From the NCBI RefSeq assembly GCF_000014805.1, contig NC_008570.1, positions 3,105,001 through 3,169,000 on the forward strand: a DNA stretch of 64,000 bases, written 5' to 3'. The translations under genes were made by a program, and so were the position numbers. Shown here piece after piece: positions 1 to 9,539 of this stretch; the stretch's first letter is position 1, and each line of letters opens with the position of its first letter. The notes below the pieces were generated by a model. It was not told the DNA's origin. It saw nothing but the letters and a program-made list of their open reading frames with translations, and searched no databases. The stretch is from Aeromonas hydrophila subsp. hydrophila ATCC 7966. GTDB lineage: Bacteria; Pseudomonadota; Gammaproteobacteria; Enterobacterales; Aeromonadaceae.

Positions 1-2
1 GG

Positions 3-1838
3 TTTGGCGAGGTGGGGCTGGGTGCCGGCTATGCCAACGACGATGGCGCCACCCGCTTTCGCAACTGGGTTCCCAGCCAGCAGGACAGCGGCATGCTCGG
101 CATCTTCAACGCCGACCTGCAATACCGGGGGGAAGGCTCCCGCTACGGCAGCCTGGAGGTGAAAAACCTCGGCATGGAGCGCTTCAGCCTGGCGACCGAA
201 CAGGGCCACTACGACGGCATGCGCGCCCGGCTGGGTTACTCGGAGTCCCCCTTCTACTGGAACAGCCACGGCCGCAGCGTCTATCAGCCGGGCGAGAGCC
301 CGCTGACCCAGGGGTCGCTGGCCGAGTTCGACAAGGAGGTGGTGCGCAAGAAGCTGACCGCCGGGCTCGCCTATACCCCGAAGAGCCCGTGGCGCCCCTA
401 CGCCGATTTTTCTCATGAGAAAAAAGAGGCCACCCTCGCCTACTACCAGTCGAGCGTGCCCGGCATCGGTAGCGGGCCAGGCCTTTTGCCCAAGCCCGTC
501 GACGGCAGCTCGACCACCCTGGTCAAGAGCGGCGTCAGTTACCTGGGAGAAGGCTGGCTGGTCGATCTCGCCTACAACGGCTCCCTCTACCGTACCGATG
601 ATACGGCGCTCTACTATGGCAGCGTCGCCGATCCTTACGCCAACGAGCGCGCCTACGAGCCGGACAACAACTTCCACCAGCTGAGCCTTTCCGGCCAGTA
701 CAACTGGGATCGGCAGAGCCTGACCGGCCGCGTGCTCACCAGCCAGGCCACCTCCAACGGCAGCCTGACCGCGTTTCGCAACGCCCCCATCACCCAGGAT
801 GACTTCCACGGCGAGGTAAGCACCCTGCAGGCCGATGCCAAGTGGGTAGGCCGCTTTGGCCGGGATCTCACCCTGCGCGCCGGCGGCGAGTATCGGGACC
901 GCAAGGACAAGTCCGATGAATACGCGGTGGTCGGCAAGCTGCGCGGCAAGAGCGATCGCACCCGCAGCAAGGCGGATCTGGCGGCCGACTACCGGCTCAG
1001 CCGCTCGGTCAAGCTCACCACCGGCTATCAGTACAAGGCCGATCAGCGCGAACAGGCCGACCGGCAGGATACCGACGAGCACACCCTGTTCCTCAAGGGG
1101 CGTTACCGCCCGGCCGGGGCGCTGCAACTGGGCGGCAAGCTCGCCTGGAGCACCCGCGACGGCTCGGACTGGCGCCACGACAGCGCCGGTGGCAACGGCA
1201 GCCCGACCCTGCGCCAGTTCTATCTGGCGGACAGGGACAGGGTCGAGCTCAGGGGGGATCTCGGCTATCAGTTCAGCGAGGGGATGGATGCCCGCCTCGA
1301 AGGGTGGTGGGCAAGAGATGATTACAAGGAGCCGGACATAGGGCGCAGCGAGGGCAAGGATTATGGCATCGACCTGACCCTCAACCAGCAGTTCGACGAC
1401 AACCTGAGCGGCCACCTGTTCAGCAACCTGCAGTGGATCACCTCCAGCCAGAACCACGCCTACACAGGCGCACCGGACTGGGATCCCTACAGCACGGAGG
1501 TGCGCGACGAGATCACCACCCTCGGGCTCGGGCTCACCCAGAAGAAGGCGTTTGACCGGGATCTCGAGCTCGGGCTCGATTACAGCTTCGCCTATGGCCG
1601 CGGCAAAACCGACGCCAGCAAGGGCTATGACTACCCGGATCTAACCAGCAAGCAGCACCGGCTGGAAGGCTACGCCCTCTATCAGCTCACCAAGCAGCAT
1701 TCGCTGCGCTGGGATGTGCGTTACGAATACTTCCAGGATGTGGATTACCTCTACACCGGCGAAGAGCGCAACCTTGGCAACCTGAACCAGGACTACAACG
1801 GCTACTTCACCGCCGTCTCCTGGCTCTACAAGTTCTAA
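3..1838 (+). CDS. mtrB: MtrB/PioB-family decaheme-associated outer-membrane beta-barrel (5' partial)
   Basis: The reading frame is open from base 3 and runs off the left edge, so the start, signal peptide and any N-terminal CxxC motif are outside the window; about 611 codons are visible. MtrB-type proteins form a large outer-membrane barrel that sheathes a decaheme cytochrome (MtrA) and passes electrons from periplasm to extracellular acceptors such as Fe(III) or Mn(IV) oxides. Visible support: long runs of alternating polar and aromatic residues with many Tyr/Asp/Arg-rich turns, typical of a high-strand-number barrel, and a C-terminal aromatic end (LYKF). A terminator-like hairpin follows, as expected for the last gene of an mtrCAB-type operon; mtrC and mtrA would lie to the left. 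The family call is from remembered similarity. Confidence 0.8.
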   Translation, partial: FGEVGLGAGYANDDGATRFRNWVPSQQDSGMLGIFNADLQYRGEGSRYGSLEVKNLGMERFSLATEQGHYDGMRARLGYSESPFYWNSHGRSVYQPGESPLTQGSLAEFDKEVVRKKLTAGLAYTPKSPWRPYADFSHEKKEATLAYYQSSVPGIGSGPGLLPKPVDGSSTTLVKSGVSYLGEGWLVDLAYNGSLYRTDDTALYYGSVADPYANERAYEPDNNFHQLSLSGQYNWDRQSLTGRVLTSQATSNGSLTAFRNAPITQDDFHGEVSTLQADAKWVGRFGRDLTLRAGGEYRDRKDKSDEYAVVGKLRGKSDRTRSKADLAADYRLSRSVKLTTGYQYKADQREQADRQDTDEHTLFLKGRYRPAGALQLGGKLAWSTRDGSDWRHDSAGGNGSPTLRQFYLADRDRVELRGDLGYQFSEGMDARLEGWWARDDYKEPDIGRSEGKDYGIDLTLNQQFDDNLSGHLFSNLQWITSSQNHAYTGAPDWDPYSTEVRDEITTLGLGLTQKKAFDRDLELGLDYSFAYGRGKTDASKGYDYPDLTSKQHRLEGYALYQLTKQHSLRWDVRYEYFQDVDYLYTGEERNLGNLNQDYNGYFTAVSWLYKF

Positions 1839-1892
1839 AGGCACGATTGCACACCGATAAGGGCAGACACCCTGTGTTGTCAGCCCAACAAT

Positions 1893-1920
1893 AAAGAGGG
1901 GAGCCCAGGCTCCCCTCTTT
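1893..1920. terminator. Bidirectional intrinsic terminator
   Basis: A 12-13 bp stem (AAAGAGGGGAGC paired with GCTCCCCTCTTT) with a very small loop lies between the convergent mtrB-like and chemoreceptor genes. An A-run on one side and a T-run on the other allow it to work in both directions. Confidence 0.8.
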
Positions 1921-1993
1921 CATCATCTCGTCTTTGTTCTCTAAATTGCCCTCAGCACCCTGTCGCCATCCACCAGTCGGGCTCGGCACGGCA

Positions 1994-4075
1994 TCAGCCG
2001 GTATAGGTCGGCTCCAGCGCATAGTGCTTGAAGCAGGCCTCCAGCTGGCTGCGCGCCTGCGGTGCCACCTCGATGAACTCCAGCCCGTATACCTCGCCCT
2101 CTTCCGCCTGACGGGACCACATCACCCTGGCCTTGATCGCCAGCGGCGTCTGGTTGCGATACAGATCGATGGAGGGCTTGGGGGTGTAGATCTTGAGCTC
2201 CACCTCGGCGCGCTTGTCCAGAGCCAGGGGCTGCACCGTGCGCAGCCGCAGGCCGGTGACGCTGAAATCCTCGGTGATCGACTCGTGGAACCCGCCCCCG
2301 GCCTGTACCTTCACCATCATGTGCTGGTACATGCGCGGCGCCCGGCGCAGCTCATGCTCGCTGCGATCCGCCCCGCTCTCGGCCTCGAAGCGGAACTGCT
2401 CCATGATGTCGCGCAGCTGGCTCGACTCCTGGTAGAGGGTGCGGCTGATGATCCCGGTGGTCTGCACCTTCTCGGTGTTTTCCGCGAGCGCATGCAGCAG
2501 ATCGTGCAGATGGGCATTGAGCGAGGAGAGCTTGCCCATCTGCTCGTCGCTGGTGCCGCGGATCTGATCCGCCGCGCCGACGCTGCGCTCGATCTCCGTC
2601 ATCAGGCCGTTGATGGACTGGCTCGCCTCGTGCGCCTTGTCCATGGTCAGGTGAGTACGGGCGATGACGCTCTTCACCGAGGACTCGTTCTCGCCGATGA
2701 GCCGGCTCAGGGTCGTGACGATCTCGTTTATCTCCTTGGTGGCCTGACCGGCATTGTTGGCCAGCTTGCGCACCTCGTCGGCCACCACCGCAAAGCCGCG
2801 GCCATACTCCCCGGCCCGGGCCGCCTCGATGGCGGCGTTGAGAGCCAGCAGGTTGGTCTGCTCGGTGATGGCGGTGATGGACTGGGTGATCACCTGAATG
2901 CGCTGGCTCGCCTCGCTCAGCTGGCGGGTCTTCTGCTCCGCCTGCTGCGCCTCGGTCACGGCGTGGCGCATCTCTTCGATGTTTTCACTCATCACCCGGG
3001 TGCTGCGATGGGCGCTCTGATAGGCAAGCTCGGCCTGCTGCCCCACCTGGCTTGCCAGGCCGGAAACCGCCTCGGCCGCGCAGGAGAGGTCGTTGCTGGC
3101 GCGGGTCACTTCCGTCGAGTGGTGCTGTTCCAGCTGGGAAGCGTCGGTGATGGTTCTCGAGATATCGGAGATCTGATAGGAGGACTGGGCCAGCTGCCGG
3201 GTCCGCAGGTCTATCTGGCGCATGTGGCGGCTGAGCTGCGCCGCCATCAGCCGCATGGCCCCGAGCACGCTGTGATTGTCTGCCGAACGGGTCTGGATGG
3301 TGACGGTGAGGTTGCCCGCCGCAATCTCGGCCGCCACCCGCGCGGCATAATCCGGCTCGCCGCCCAGGGTGCGCATCAGGTGACGGTACTGGATGAAATA
3401 GGCCAGCACCACGAACAGCAGGGAGACCAGTCCGGCCACCAGCCCCATCAGCAGGGCCAGCTCCTTGGCCTCGTCGCGGCTGGCGACGGCACGGGTGACC
3501 TGGCTGTCCAGCTGATGATTGATGCGCTCAAGCCGCTCGTTGATGCTTATCACCATGTGATCAAAGCCACCCTGGCTGCTCATCATCAGGTTGCCCGCCG
3601 CCTGACCCTGGCGACTGTAGGTATCCACCATGGTCGCCCCTTTCTCATACAGCCCCTTGACCGTCTCCTGCATCGGCAGCAGTTCGTCGCTCAAGTCCGG
3701 CAGGCTGCGCATCAGGGTATCGAGATTCTGCAAGGCGGTATCGCGGAACGTGGCCGCCTCGGCGAGGCCCTCTTCCGTGTTGCCGGTCACCGCCGCATCT
3801 GTGATGAACTGCTGGATCTGCACCAGGTCATAGCGCGTCTCCTTGAAGATGAGGTGAGCCTGATTGAAGCGCTCGACCTTATCCTGTGCACGCAGCTGGG
3901 CCTGGCTGCTCCACAAGGAGACGATGGATGCCACGATCAGCGGCACCGCCACCAGGATCCCCCCCAGGATCATCATCCGTTTGACCGAATGCCTTCCTCG
4001 GGGCGCATGCGACACCGCATGTGCCTCGGTATGGTCGAAGGCGGTGTCCTGCAAGAGTCCTTGTGCAGTAGCCAT
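1994..4075 (-). CDS. Methyl-accepting chemotaxis protein with C-terminal PilZ domain
   Basis: 693-residue membrane chemoreceptor. In order: a short cytoplasmic N-terminus, TM1 (about 34-55), a periplasmic helical sensor of about 150 residues, TM2 (about 207-229), a HAMP region (about 236-285), and a signalling coiled coil with the conserved hairpin around residues 405-440 ([16 protein letters not shown], then [12 protein letters not shown]). Residues from about 576 form a PilZ domain with RxxxR (R577, R581) and DxSxxG (D603, S605, G608), the c-di-GMP-binding signatures. The likely role is to relay a periplasmic signal to CheA/CheW, with c-di-GMP as a second input. There is no CheB/CheR-docking pentapeptide; the C-terminus is the PilZ domain. 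It is transcribed convergently with the mtrB-like gene and shares its terminator. The ligand is unknown. Confidence 0.9.
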   Translation of the reverse strand: MATAQGLLQDTAFDHTEAHAVSHAPRGRHSVKRMMILGGILVAVPLIVASIVSLWSSQAQLRAQDKVERFNQAHLIFKETRYDLVQIQQFITDAAVTGNTEEGLAEAATFRDTALQNLDTLMRSLPDLSDELLPMQETVKGLYEKGATMVDTYSRQGQAAGNLMMSSQGGFDHMVISINERLERINHQLDSQVTRAVASRDEAKELALLMGLVAGLVSLLFVVLAYFIQYRHLMRTLGGEPDYAARVAAEIAAGNLTVTIQTRSADNHSVLGAMRLMAAQLSRHMRQIDLRTRQLAQSSYQISDISRTITDASQLEQHHSTEVTRASNDLSCAAEAVSGLASQVGQQAELAYQSAHRSTRVMSENIEEMRHAVTEAQQAEQKTRQLSEASQRIQVITQSITAITEQTNLLALNAAIEAARAGEYGRGFAVVADEVRKLANNAGQATKEINEIVTTLSRLIGENESSVKSVIARTHLTMDKAHEASQSINGLMTEIERSVGAADQIRGTSDEQMGKLSSLNAHLHDLLHALAENTEKVQTTGIISRTLYQESSQLRDIMEQFRFEAESGADRSEHELRRAPRMYQHMMVKVQAGGGFHESITEDFSVTGLRLRTVQPLALDKRAEVELKIYTPKPSIDLYRNQTPLAIKARVMWSRQAEEGEVYGLEFIEVAPQARSQLEACFKHYALEPTYTG

Positions 4076-4629
4076 GGCATCACCTCATCCTGGTAGCAGA
4101 GCGTCATTGGGCCATCGCAGCAAGGCATTCAGCTGCAAAGAGCCGATCCGTTTTGTCGACCCAAGCAAAACCCAAGCCAGGAAAAACGACCTGGTTTGCC
4201 CCCTCTCCCGCCCCCCAAAGCGAGCAACTTGCCACAAGGTCCGCTCAAGGCGCGCAAAATGCGATGCAAACTGCAATAAAAGCGGTATTTTCTGCCCGAG
4301 CCACCCCCTCGGACCATTACGCCTTGCCCTGATCGACCCAACTCCCTTTACCATGCCCGGCTCACGGACGCGGCTTCCCGGTCTGGGGTGAGCCACCGCC
4401 AACGCCCGGCCATATTGATGATCAACACACTATTGGCAGGTACCCAGCTCAGGGGTCAAGACCATCCGTTGGCGCACCATGGCGTATTAGGCCTAGTTTT
4501 TGTATGGAGGGAATCTGAGTTAAGTAGTCGGCATGCATTACACTCATAAGCAGAGTCTAAACCACACAAAAAGAGTGGATAAAGTTAAATAGGCTCATTG
4601 CACAATTTCGACCTGGCTGGGGAGTGCTT
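4076..4629. promoter_or_regulatory. 554-bp divergent intergenic region between two chemoreceptor genes
   Basis: No convincing gene is seen; the ORFs here have no ribosome-binding site or family resemblance. The segment nearer the right-hand gene becomes AT-rich and contains TAAAGTTA at 4580-4587 followed after 11 bases by TGCACAAT. This partly resembles a flagellar sigma-28 promoter (TAAAGTTT, 11 bases, GCCGATAA), which would suit a chemoreceptor, but the -10 half is a poor match. No comparable site was seen for the left gene. Confidence 0.35.
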
Positions 4630-5919
4630 ATGTTCAACACGAAACTGAAACAAGAGCTGGTTGCAGAGAGAGCAAGAGCCTTGCAGAGCGAGGCGCTGAA
4701 CCACGCCATGCATGCCCATCTCCCCATGATAGAATTCACTCCCGAGGGCCATATCCTCGATGCCAGCCCGCTGTTTCTGAGTACCGTCGGCTACAGCCTC
4801 AAGGAGATCGTGGGGCAGCACCATGCCATCTTCTGTCGAAAAGAGGACTCAGACTCCCCCTCCTACCGGGAATTCTGGAGGAAGCTGGCCAATGGCCACA
4901 ACCAGCACGGCACGTTTCAAAGGGTCGGCAAACACGGCCAGGAAATCTGGCTGGAAGCAACCTACTTCCCGGTCAGCCAGGATGGCAAGGTCAGCAAAGT
5001 CGTTAAAATCGCCTCCGACGTGACCTTGCAACATGATCAGCTCATGACGCAGAAAGCGATATTCGAAGCGCTGGATCGCTCCCTTGCGGTCATCGAGTTT
5101 GAGCCAAGCGGCGTCATCATCAACGCCAACCGCAATTTTCTCGACACCATGGGCTATCGACTCGATGAGATAAAAGGTCGTCAGCATCGCATGTTCTGTG
5201 ATGAGTTGTTTTATCGGGAACACCCCGATTTCTGGCAGGAACTGGCTCAGGGAACCTTCAAATCAGGGCGCTTTCAGCGCTTTGACAAGCAAGGTCATGA
5301 AATCTGGCTGGAAGCGACCTACAACGCAGTGCGGGGCAGCCATGGCAAGGTGATCAAGGTCATCAAATTTGCCTCCAACATCACCTCGCAAATCAAAAAA
5401 GATCAGGCCGTGCAAAATGTGGCCAAAGTAGCCAACGAAACCTCCGTCACCACCAAGGCTTCCGCCATCAAGGGTGAGGACATGCTGACCACCGTCGTCT
5501 CCACCTCGGACAACATCGTCACCCAGATGGAAAATGCCAGTACGCTGATGAGCAAGCTGCATGCCCAATCTCAAAATATCACCGCCATCGTTTCCACCAT
5601 CAGCAGCATTGCAGATCAGACCAATCTGCTGGCACTCAACGCCGCCATCGAAGCCGCGCGAGCCGGTGAACAAGGCAGAGGCTTTGCCGTCGTGGCCGAT
5701 GAAGTCCGTCAACTGGCGGCAAGAACCTCTCAATCCACCAACGAGATCGCAAGCGTGGTCAGCCAAAACCAGCAGCTCACCCATCAGGTCAGCGAACAGA
5801 TCCAGTCCGCGGCTGATGGCGCCATCCATGGACAAAGGCAGATCGACGACGTCGCGAAAGTGATGCAAGAGATAAGGAATGGCGCCGAAGAAGTGTCGAC
5901 CATCATCTCGGAACTCTAG
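4630..5919 (+). CDS. Soluble PAS-PAS methyl-accepting chemotaxis protein
   Basis: 429 residues from the ATG at 4630, preferred over an in-frame GTG at 4624 because GGGGAG lies just upstream. No transmembrane segment is visible, so it should be a cytoplasmic receptor. Two PAS domains are arranged in tandem (about 25-130 and 147-250); each carries near-identical EIWLEATY and G(Y/F)-type motifs, as in internal duplications. A chemoreceptor signalling domain follows, with the hairpin [20 protein letters not shown] and [10 protein letters not shown]. The layout and length resemble Pseudomonas BdlA and Aer-like energy or redox sensors; a haem or flavin ligand cannot be read from the sequence. The C-terminus ends shortly after the signalling domain. 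It is transcribed divergently from the PilZ-containing receptor. Confidence 0.88.
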   Translation: MFNTKLKQELVAERARALQSEALNHAMHAHLPMIEFTPEGHILDASPLFLSTVGYSLKEIVGQHHAIFCRKEDSDSPSYREFWRKLANGHNQHGTFQRVGKHGQEIWLEATYFPVSQDGKVSKVVKIASDVTLQHDQLMTQKAIFEALDRSLAVIEFEPSGVIINANRNFLDTMGYRLDEIKGRQHRMFCDELFYREHPDFWQELAQGTFKSGRFQRFDKQGHEIWLEATYNAVRGSHGKVIKVIKFASNITSQIKKDQAVQNVAKVANETSVTTKASAIKGEDMLTTVVSTSDNIVTQMENASTLMSKLHAQSQNITAIVSTISSIADQTNLLALNAAIEAARAGEQGRGFAVVADEVRQLAARTSQSTNEIASVVSQNQQLTHQVSEQIQSAADGAIHGQRQIDDVAKVMQEIRNGAEEVSTIISEL

Positions 5920-5947
5920 AGAAAGCAACAAGGGTCACCTTAGGAGC

Positions 5948-6067
5948 TCAACCCCTCTGGTAGACAAGGCAGACTGGCTACTCACCCAGGTGGTGCACGA
6001 CCTCACCAACCAGGGCTGCACCAACCGCCTGCAGCTCGAGGTGAAACTCGACGAGCTACCGGAATAA
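5948..6067 (+). pseudogene. Probable 3' remnant of a P2-type phage late control gene D
   Basis: About 39 codons of high-GC, coding-like sequence end in TAA at 6065-6067 with no start codon or ribosome-binding site of its own. The peptide contains DWLLTQVVHDL, then NRLQLEVKLDELPE, which resembles the C-terminus of P2-family D tail proteins (W-L-I/V-x-x-V-x-H-x-L, then T-x-L-x-L-E). In P2-like phages D and ogr lie next to attP, so a D tail left beside the 3' end of a tRNA gene fits a decayed or excised prophage. The identification is by eye from a short piece and is inference. Confidence 0.45.
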
Positions 6068-6105
6068 AACTGCGTGGACAAAATGTGGACATTGACCAAA
6101 AACAA

Positions 6106-6131
6106 AAAGGCCGCTATTGCTAGCGGCCTTT
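6106..6131 (-). terminator. Terminator of the pgsA-tRNA transcript
   Basis: An 11-bp stem (AAAGGCCGCTA with TAGCGGCCTTT, 4-base loop) is followed on the minus strand by a T-rich tail. It lies about 20 bases past the 3' end of tRNA-Leu. Confidence 0.8.
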
Positions 6132-6149
6132 GTAAGTCTTTGATTTTAA

Positions 6150-6236
6150 TGGTGCCCGAGGCCGGAATCGAACCGGCACGACGCGAACGTCGAGGGATTT
6201 TAAATCCCTTGTGTCTACCGATTTCACCACTCGGGC
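6150..6236 (-). tRNA. leuZ: tRNA-Leu (anticodon TAA)
   Basis: 87-base class II tRNA with an encoded CCA. The acceptor stem GCCCGAG/CTCGGGC is perfect, the anticodon loop is TTTAAAA between AGGGA and TCCCT, and there is a long variable arm. It is the third tRNA of the Gly-Cys-Leu cluster downstream of pgsA, as in E. coli. Confidence 0.96.
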
Positions 6237-6277
6237 ACCGTAATCGGTATCAAGCTCGCGCCGCGGGCTTGTCAATA

Positions 6278-6351
6278 TGGAGGCACGTTCCGGAGTCGAA
6301 CCGGACTAAACGGATTTGCAATCCGCTGCATAACCGCTTTGCTAACGCGCC
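6278..6351 (-). tRNA. cysT: tRNA-Cys (anticodon GCA)
   Basis: 74-base tRNA with encoded CCA. The anticodon loop reads TTGCAAA between CGGAT-type stem arms, and the T-arm GGTTCGACTCC is intact. It is nearly identical to E. coli cysT by eye. Confidence 0.96.
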
Positions 6352-6385
6352 ATGCAAAAGAGAGAAACTCTCTATTGTCTGAATT

Positions 6386-6461
<76 letters not shown>

Positions 6462-6642
6462 AATGGTCTGGCTGACTGCCTGACTACGAGGACGCATTCT
6501 AGCGATGTTCCTCGCCCAGTCAACCAAAAATGTTTAATACCCTGATCGTTCGGGTGTTTTTTGCCCTTTTCCTGCATTTTCAACGTTCACGACCGTTTCC
6601 CTGCCCCAAGTGCGGGGAAACGATGCTTAGTACAAACGCAGA

Positions 6643-7197
6643 CTAGAAGCGGGAGTGGTAGGTCAGATCGCCCCAGGCGGCCTTCATGTACTGGAACATG
6701 GACCAGAAGGTGAGCACGGTGGCCACATAGAGCAGCACATAGGCTAGCCACACCATCCAGATGTCGTACTGCCAGATGAGACCGGTGAGCGACACCATCT
6801 GGATCATGGTCTTCCACTTGCCAATCCAGCTGACTGCCACCGAGGAGCGCTTGCCCAGCTCGGCCATCCACTCGCGCAGGGCGGAGATGATGATCTCGCG
6901 GCCAATCATGGTCATGGCAGGAATGGTCACCCAGATGGTGTTGTAGTGCTCGACGATGACCACCAGCGCCGCCGCCACCATGATCTTGTCGGCCACCGGA
7001 TCGAGGAAGGCGCCGAAGGCAGTGGACTGATTCAGCTTGCGGGCAAGGTAGCCGTCAAACCAGTCGGTCGCCGCCGCCAGGATGAAGACGATGGCCGCCG
7101 CCAGATAGGACCACTGATAGGGAAGGTAGAATAGGATGACGAAGACGGGGATGAGCAAGATCCGAAAAAACGTCAGCAGATTAGGAATATTTGTCAT
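6643..7197 (-). CDS. pgsA: CDP-diacylglycerol--glycerol-3-phosphate 3-phosphatidyltransferase
   Basis: 184-residue inner-membrane enzyme that makes phosphatidylglycerol-phosphate from CDP-diacylglycerol and glycerol-3-phosphate, the committed step to phosphatidylglycerol and cardiolipin. The complete CDP-alcohol phosphotransferase signature is present: D45-x2-D48-G49-x2-A52-R53-x8-G62-x3-D66-x3-D70. Hydrophobic helices flank it, including the N-terminal segment [14 protein letters not shown]. Length matches E. coli PgsA (182 residues). It lies between uvrC and a tRNA-Gly/Cys/Leu cluster, the order seen in E. coli, and the tRNAs may be partly read from the pgsA transcript. Confidence 0.97.
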   Translation of the reverse strand: MTNIPNLLTFFRILLIPVFVILFYLPYQWSYLAAAIVFILAAATDWFDGYLARKLNQSTAFGAFLDPVADKIMVAAALVVIVEHYNTIWVTIPAMTMIGREIIISALREWMAELGKRSSVAVSWIGKWKTMIQMVSLTGLIWQYDIWMVWLAYVLLYVATVLTFWSMFQYMKAAWGDLTYHSRF

Positions 7198-7500
7198 TAT
7201 TTTCAGCCACTTCTTGTATGCCGCTACATGGTAGCCCCAAGCCGATCACGGATGCAACCGGACAGGCGCCCGCCTTGGTCTATGAATCCATCAACAACCT
7301 CAGGATGCGGGCCATTATGGCATTTACGGCCCCCCTGCGTCACGGCTCTTGTGTGCCGGGATCCCCGAAGTGAATGAACCCAGAGTGAATGATGTGACTC
7401 AACTCGCCCCTTGCCGATTCCTTGGGCGACAGCCCCTGTTCGCCGTCAGGGCAAACAGGGGCAACACGAGGCGTATTCACCCCGTCTCGGCTACCAATGG
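7198..7500. other. 303-bp spacer between uvrC and pgsA
   Basis: No gene is supported. A 9-bp hairpin arm pair (GCCCCTGTT at 7432-7440 with AACAGGGGC at 7454-7462) lies about 40 bases past the uvrC stop. It may act as a weak terminator, although no T-run follows. The rest probably holds the pgsA promoter, but no clear -35/-10 was identified. Confidence 0.4.
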
Positions 7501-9351
7501 CTAGAGCGAGTGCAGGGCGTCGTGGATGGACTGGGCCAGCTCCTGGCTGATGCCGGGCACCTTGGCGAGCTCCTCCACCCCGGCTTTTTTCACCTCCTGC
7601 AGCCCGCCTAAGTACTTGAGCAGCGCCTGCCGCCGTTTCGGCCCCACCCCCGGAATGTCCTCCAGGGTACTGGTGGTGCGGGCTTTCGCCCGTCTGGCGC
7701 GGTGGCCAGTGATGGCAAAACGGTGGGATTCATCGCGAATGTGCTGAATCAGGTGCAAGGCGGGCATATCTGCCGGTAAATGCAGCTCTTCGTGGCTCTC
7801 CCCCAGGATCAGGGTCTCCAGCCCCGCCTTGCGGGTCACCCCCTTGGCGATGCCCACCAGCAGCGGATATTTGCCCCCCAGAAACTCCAGCTGGCGGGCC
7901 AGGATCTCCTCGGCACGGCGCAGCTGGCCGAGACCGCCGTCGATAAACAGCACGTCCGGCACCTTGTCCGGCTCCTGCTGCTTGCCAAAGCGCCGCTCCA
8001 GCGCCTGCTCCATGGCGGCGTAGTCATCGCCGCCGGTGATGCCGTCGATGTTGAAGCGGCGATACTCCGATGAGAGCGGCCCCTCCCGGTTGAACACCAC
8101 ACAGGAGGCCACGGTGCGCTCACCCATGGTGTGGGAGATATCGAAGCACTCCATGCGGGCGATGGGGCGCTCCAGCTCCAGCAGCTCCTCCAGCTGGTCG
8201 TAGCGGGCGGTGGTGGTGCTCTTGTGGGCGAGCCGCGAGCGCAGCGCGGTCTGGGCGTTGATGGAGGCGAGCTTGATGAAGCGGGCCCGCTCGGCGCGGG
8301 TACGGCTCACCACCCGCACCTTGTAACCGGCGGTCTGGCTCAGGGTCTCGGCGATGACGTTCTCGTCTTCGAGCGCCACGTCCAGCAGCACCTCGCTCGG
8401 GATCTGCCGCCCCCCCTGTCCCGACAGATAGAACTGCAGCAGGAAGGATTGCACCACCTCGTCGAGCTGGGTATCTGCCGGCACTTTCGGGAAGTAGCTG
8501 CGCGAGCCCAGCACCTTGCCCTGGCGGATGAAGAGCACGTGGATGCAGGCAGTCCCCTGCTCGAAGGCCACCCCCACCACGTCGAGCTCGTCCAGTACGT
8601 TGCCGCTCACCGACTGCTGCTCGGTGACCCGGCGCAGCGCCTGGATCTGATCCCGGTAGCGGGCCGCCTCCTCGAAGCGCAGATCGCCGCTGGCGGACTC
8701 CATCTTGCCCACCAGCTCGCCTATCACCTGCTGGTTCTTGCCCGCCAGAAACAGCTTGGCCAGCTCCACCTGCTGGGCATACTCGGCCTCGCTCACCAGC
8801 CCGGCCACGCAGGGGCCGGCGCAGCGCTTAAGCTGGTAGAGCAAACACGGGCGGCTGCGGTTGGCATAGACCGCATCCTCGCACTGGCGCACCGGGAAGA
8901 TCTTCTGCATCAGGTGCAGGCTCTCGCGCACCGCACCGCCGGAGGGGTACGGGCCGAAGTACTCCCCCTTCACCTTGCGGGCACCGCGATGGACGCCGAT
9001 GCGCGGGTGCTGGTGGGCGGTGATGATGATCCAGGGGTAGGACTTGTCGTCGCGCAGCAGCACGTTGTAGCGAGGCTGGTACTGCTTGATGAGGTTGTGC
9101 TCGAGGATCAGCGCCTCGGTCTCGGTGTGGGTGACTGTCACCTGCACGTCGGCGATCTGGCGCACCAGGGTGCGGGTCTTGATGCTGTCGACGTTGGCCC
9201 GAAAGTAGGAGGCGAGCCGTTTTTTCAGATCCTTGGCCTTGCCCACGTAGATGACGGTGCCACCGCTGTCATACATGCGGTAGACGCCGCTCTGGTGGGT
9301 GACGGCACTGAGAAACGCCTTGCTGTCGAAGAGAGGTTCAGACGAGGTCAT
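7501..9351 (-). CDS. uvrC: Excinuclease ABC subunit C
   Basis: 616 residues from the ATG at 9351, preceded by GGAG 8 bases upstream; an in-frame upstream extension to 9402 is not needed for homology. UvrC makes both incisions around UvrB-marked lesions in nucleotide excision repair. The N-terminal GIY-YIG nuclease begins GVYRMYD...[14 protein letters not shown]. Further on are a Cys-rich [15 protein letters not shown] segment, a UVR motif that contacts UvrB, the RNase-H-like second nuclease ([12 protein letters not shown]) and two C-terminal helix-hairpin-helix motifs ([15 protein letters not shown] and [10 protein letters not shown]). It follows uvrY in the same direction, as in many gammaproteobacteria, but here a terminator-like hairpin separates the two. 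Confidence 0.97.
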   Translation of the reverse strand: MTSSEPLFDSKAFLSAVTHQSGVYRMYDSGGTVIYVGKAKDLKKRLASYFRANVDSIKTRTLVRQIADVQVTVTHTETEALILEHNLIKQYQPRYNVLLRDDKSYPWIIITAHQHPRIGVHRGARKVKGEYFGPYPSGGAVRESLHLMQKIFPVRQCEDAVYANRSRPCLLYQLKRCAGPCVAGLVSEAEYAQQVELAKLFLAGKNQQVIGELVGKMESASGDLRFEEAARYRDQIQALRRVTEQQSVSGNVLDELDVVGVAFEQGTACIHVLFIRQGKVLGSRSYFPKVPADTQLDEVVQSFLLQFYLSGQGGRQIPSEVLLDVALEDENVIAETLSQTAGYKVRVVSRTRAERARFIKLASINAQTALRSRLAHKSTTTARYDQLEELLELERPIARMECFDISHTMGERTVASCVVFNREGPLSSEYRRFNIDGITGGDDYAAMEQALERRFGKQQEPDKVPDVLFIDGGLGQLRRAEEILARQLEFLGGKYPLLVGIAKGVTRKAGLETLILGESHEELHLPADMPALHLIQHIRDESHRFAITGHRARRAKARTTSTLEDIPGVGPKRRQALLKYLGGLQEVKKAGVEELAKVPGISQELAQSIHDALHSL

Positions 9352-9498
9352 GCTGGCTCCGGCAACGGGGATCGAGGTGCTGGATCTGGGGGATCGCGGC
9401 AAACGGAAGATCGAAAGAGAGGCTCATCGGCAACTCGGCTCAACGGATGAAAGCAGAAGACGGCACAGAGCATACTGCGCCAGGCCGGCAAAAAGCAA

Positions 9499-9520
9499 AA
9501 AGGCGGCACAGGCCGCCTTT
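9499..9520 (-). terminator. Terminator downstream of uvrY
   Basis: A 9-bp stem (AAAGGCGGC/GCCGCCTTT, 4-base loop) is followed on the minus strand by a run of T. It lies just after the uvrY stop and before uvrC, suggesting uvrC also has its own promoter. Confidence 0.75.
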
Positions 9521-9539
9521 GATGGCTACACGCCGCCCG

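Noticed and set aside
1934..4096. Long plus-strand open frame (720 codons) over the PilZ chemoreceptor
   Set aside because: Exact antisense of a clear MCP; low-complexity His/Leu/Gly-rich translation typical of the reverse of GC-rich genes.
6074..6382. ORF spanning the tRNA-Leu and tRNA-Cys genes
   Set aside because: Translation of tRNA sequence on the wrong strand; peptide such as VPEAGIEPARRERR is a common tRNA artefact.
8131..9450. Plus-strand open frame opposite uvrC
   Set aside because: Antisense shadow of uvrC; no ribosome-binding site or domain pattern.
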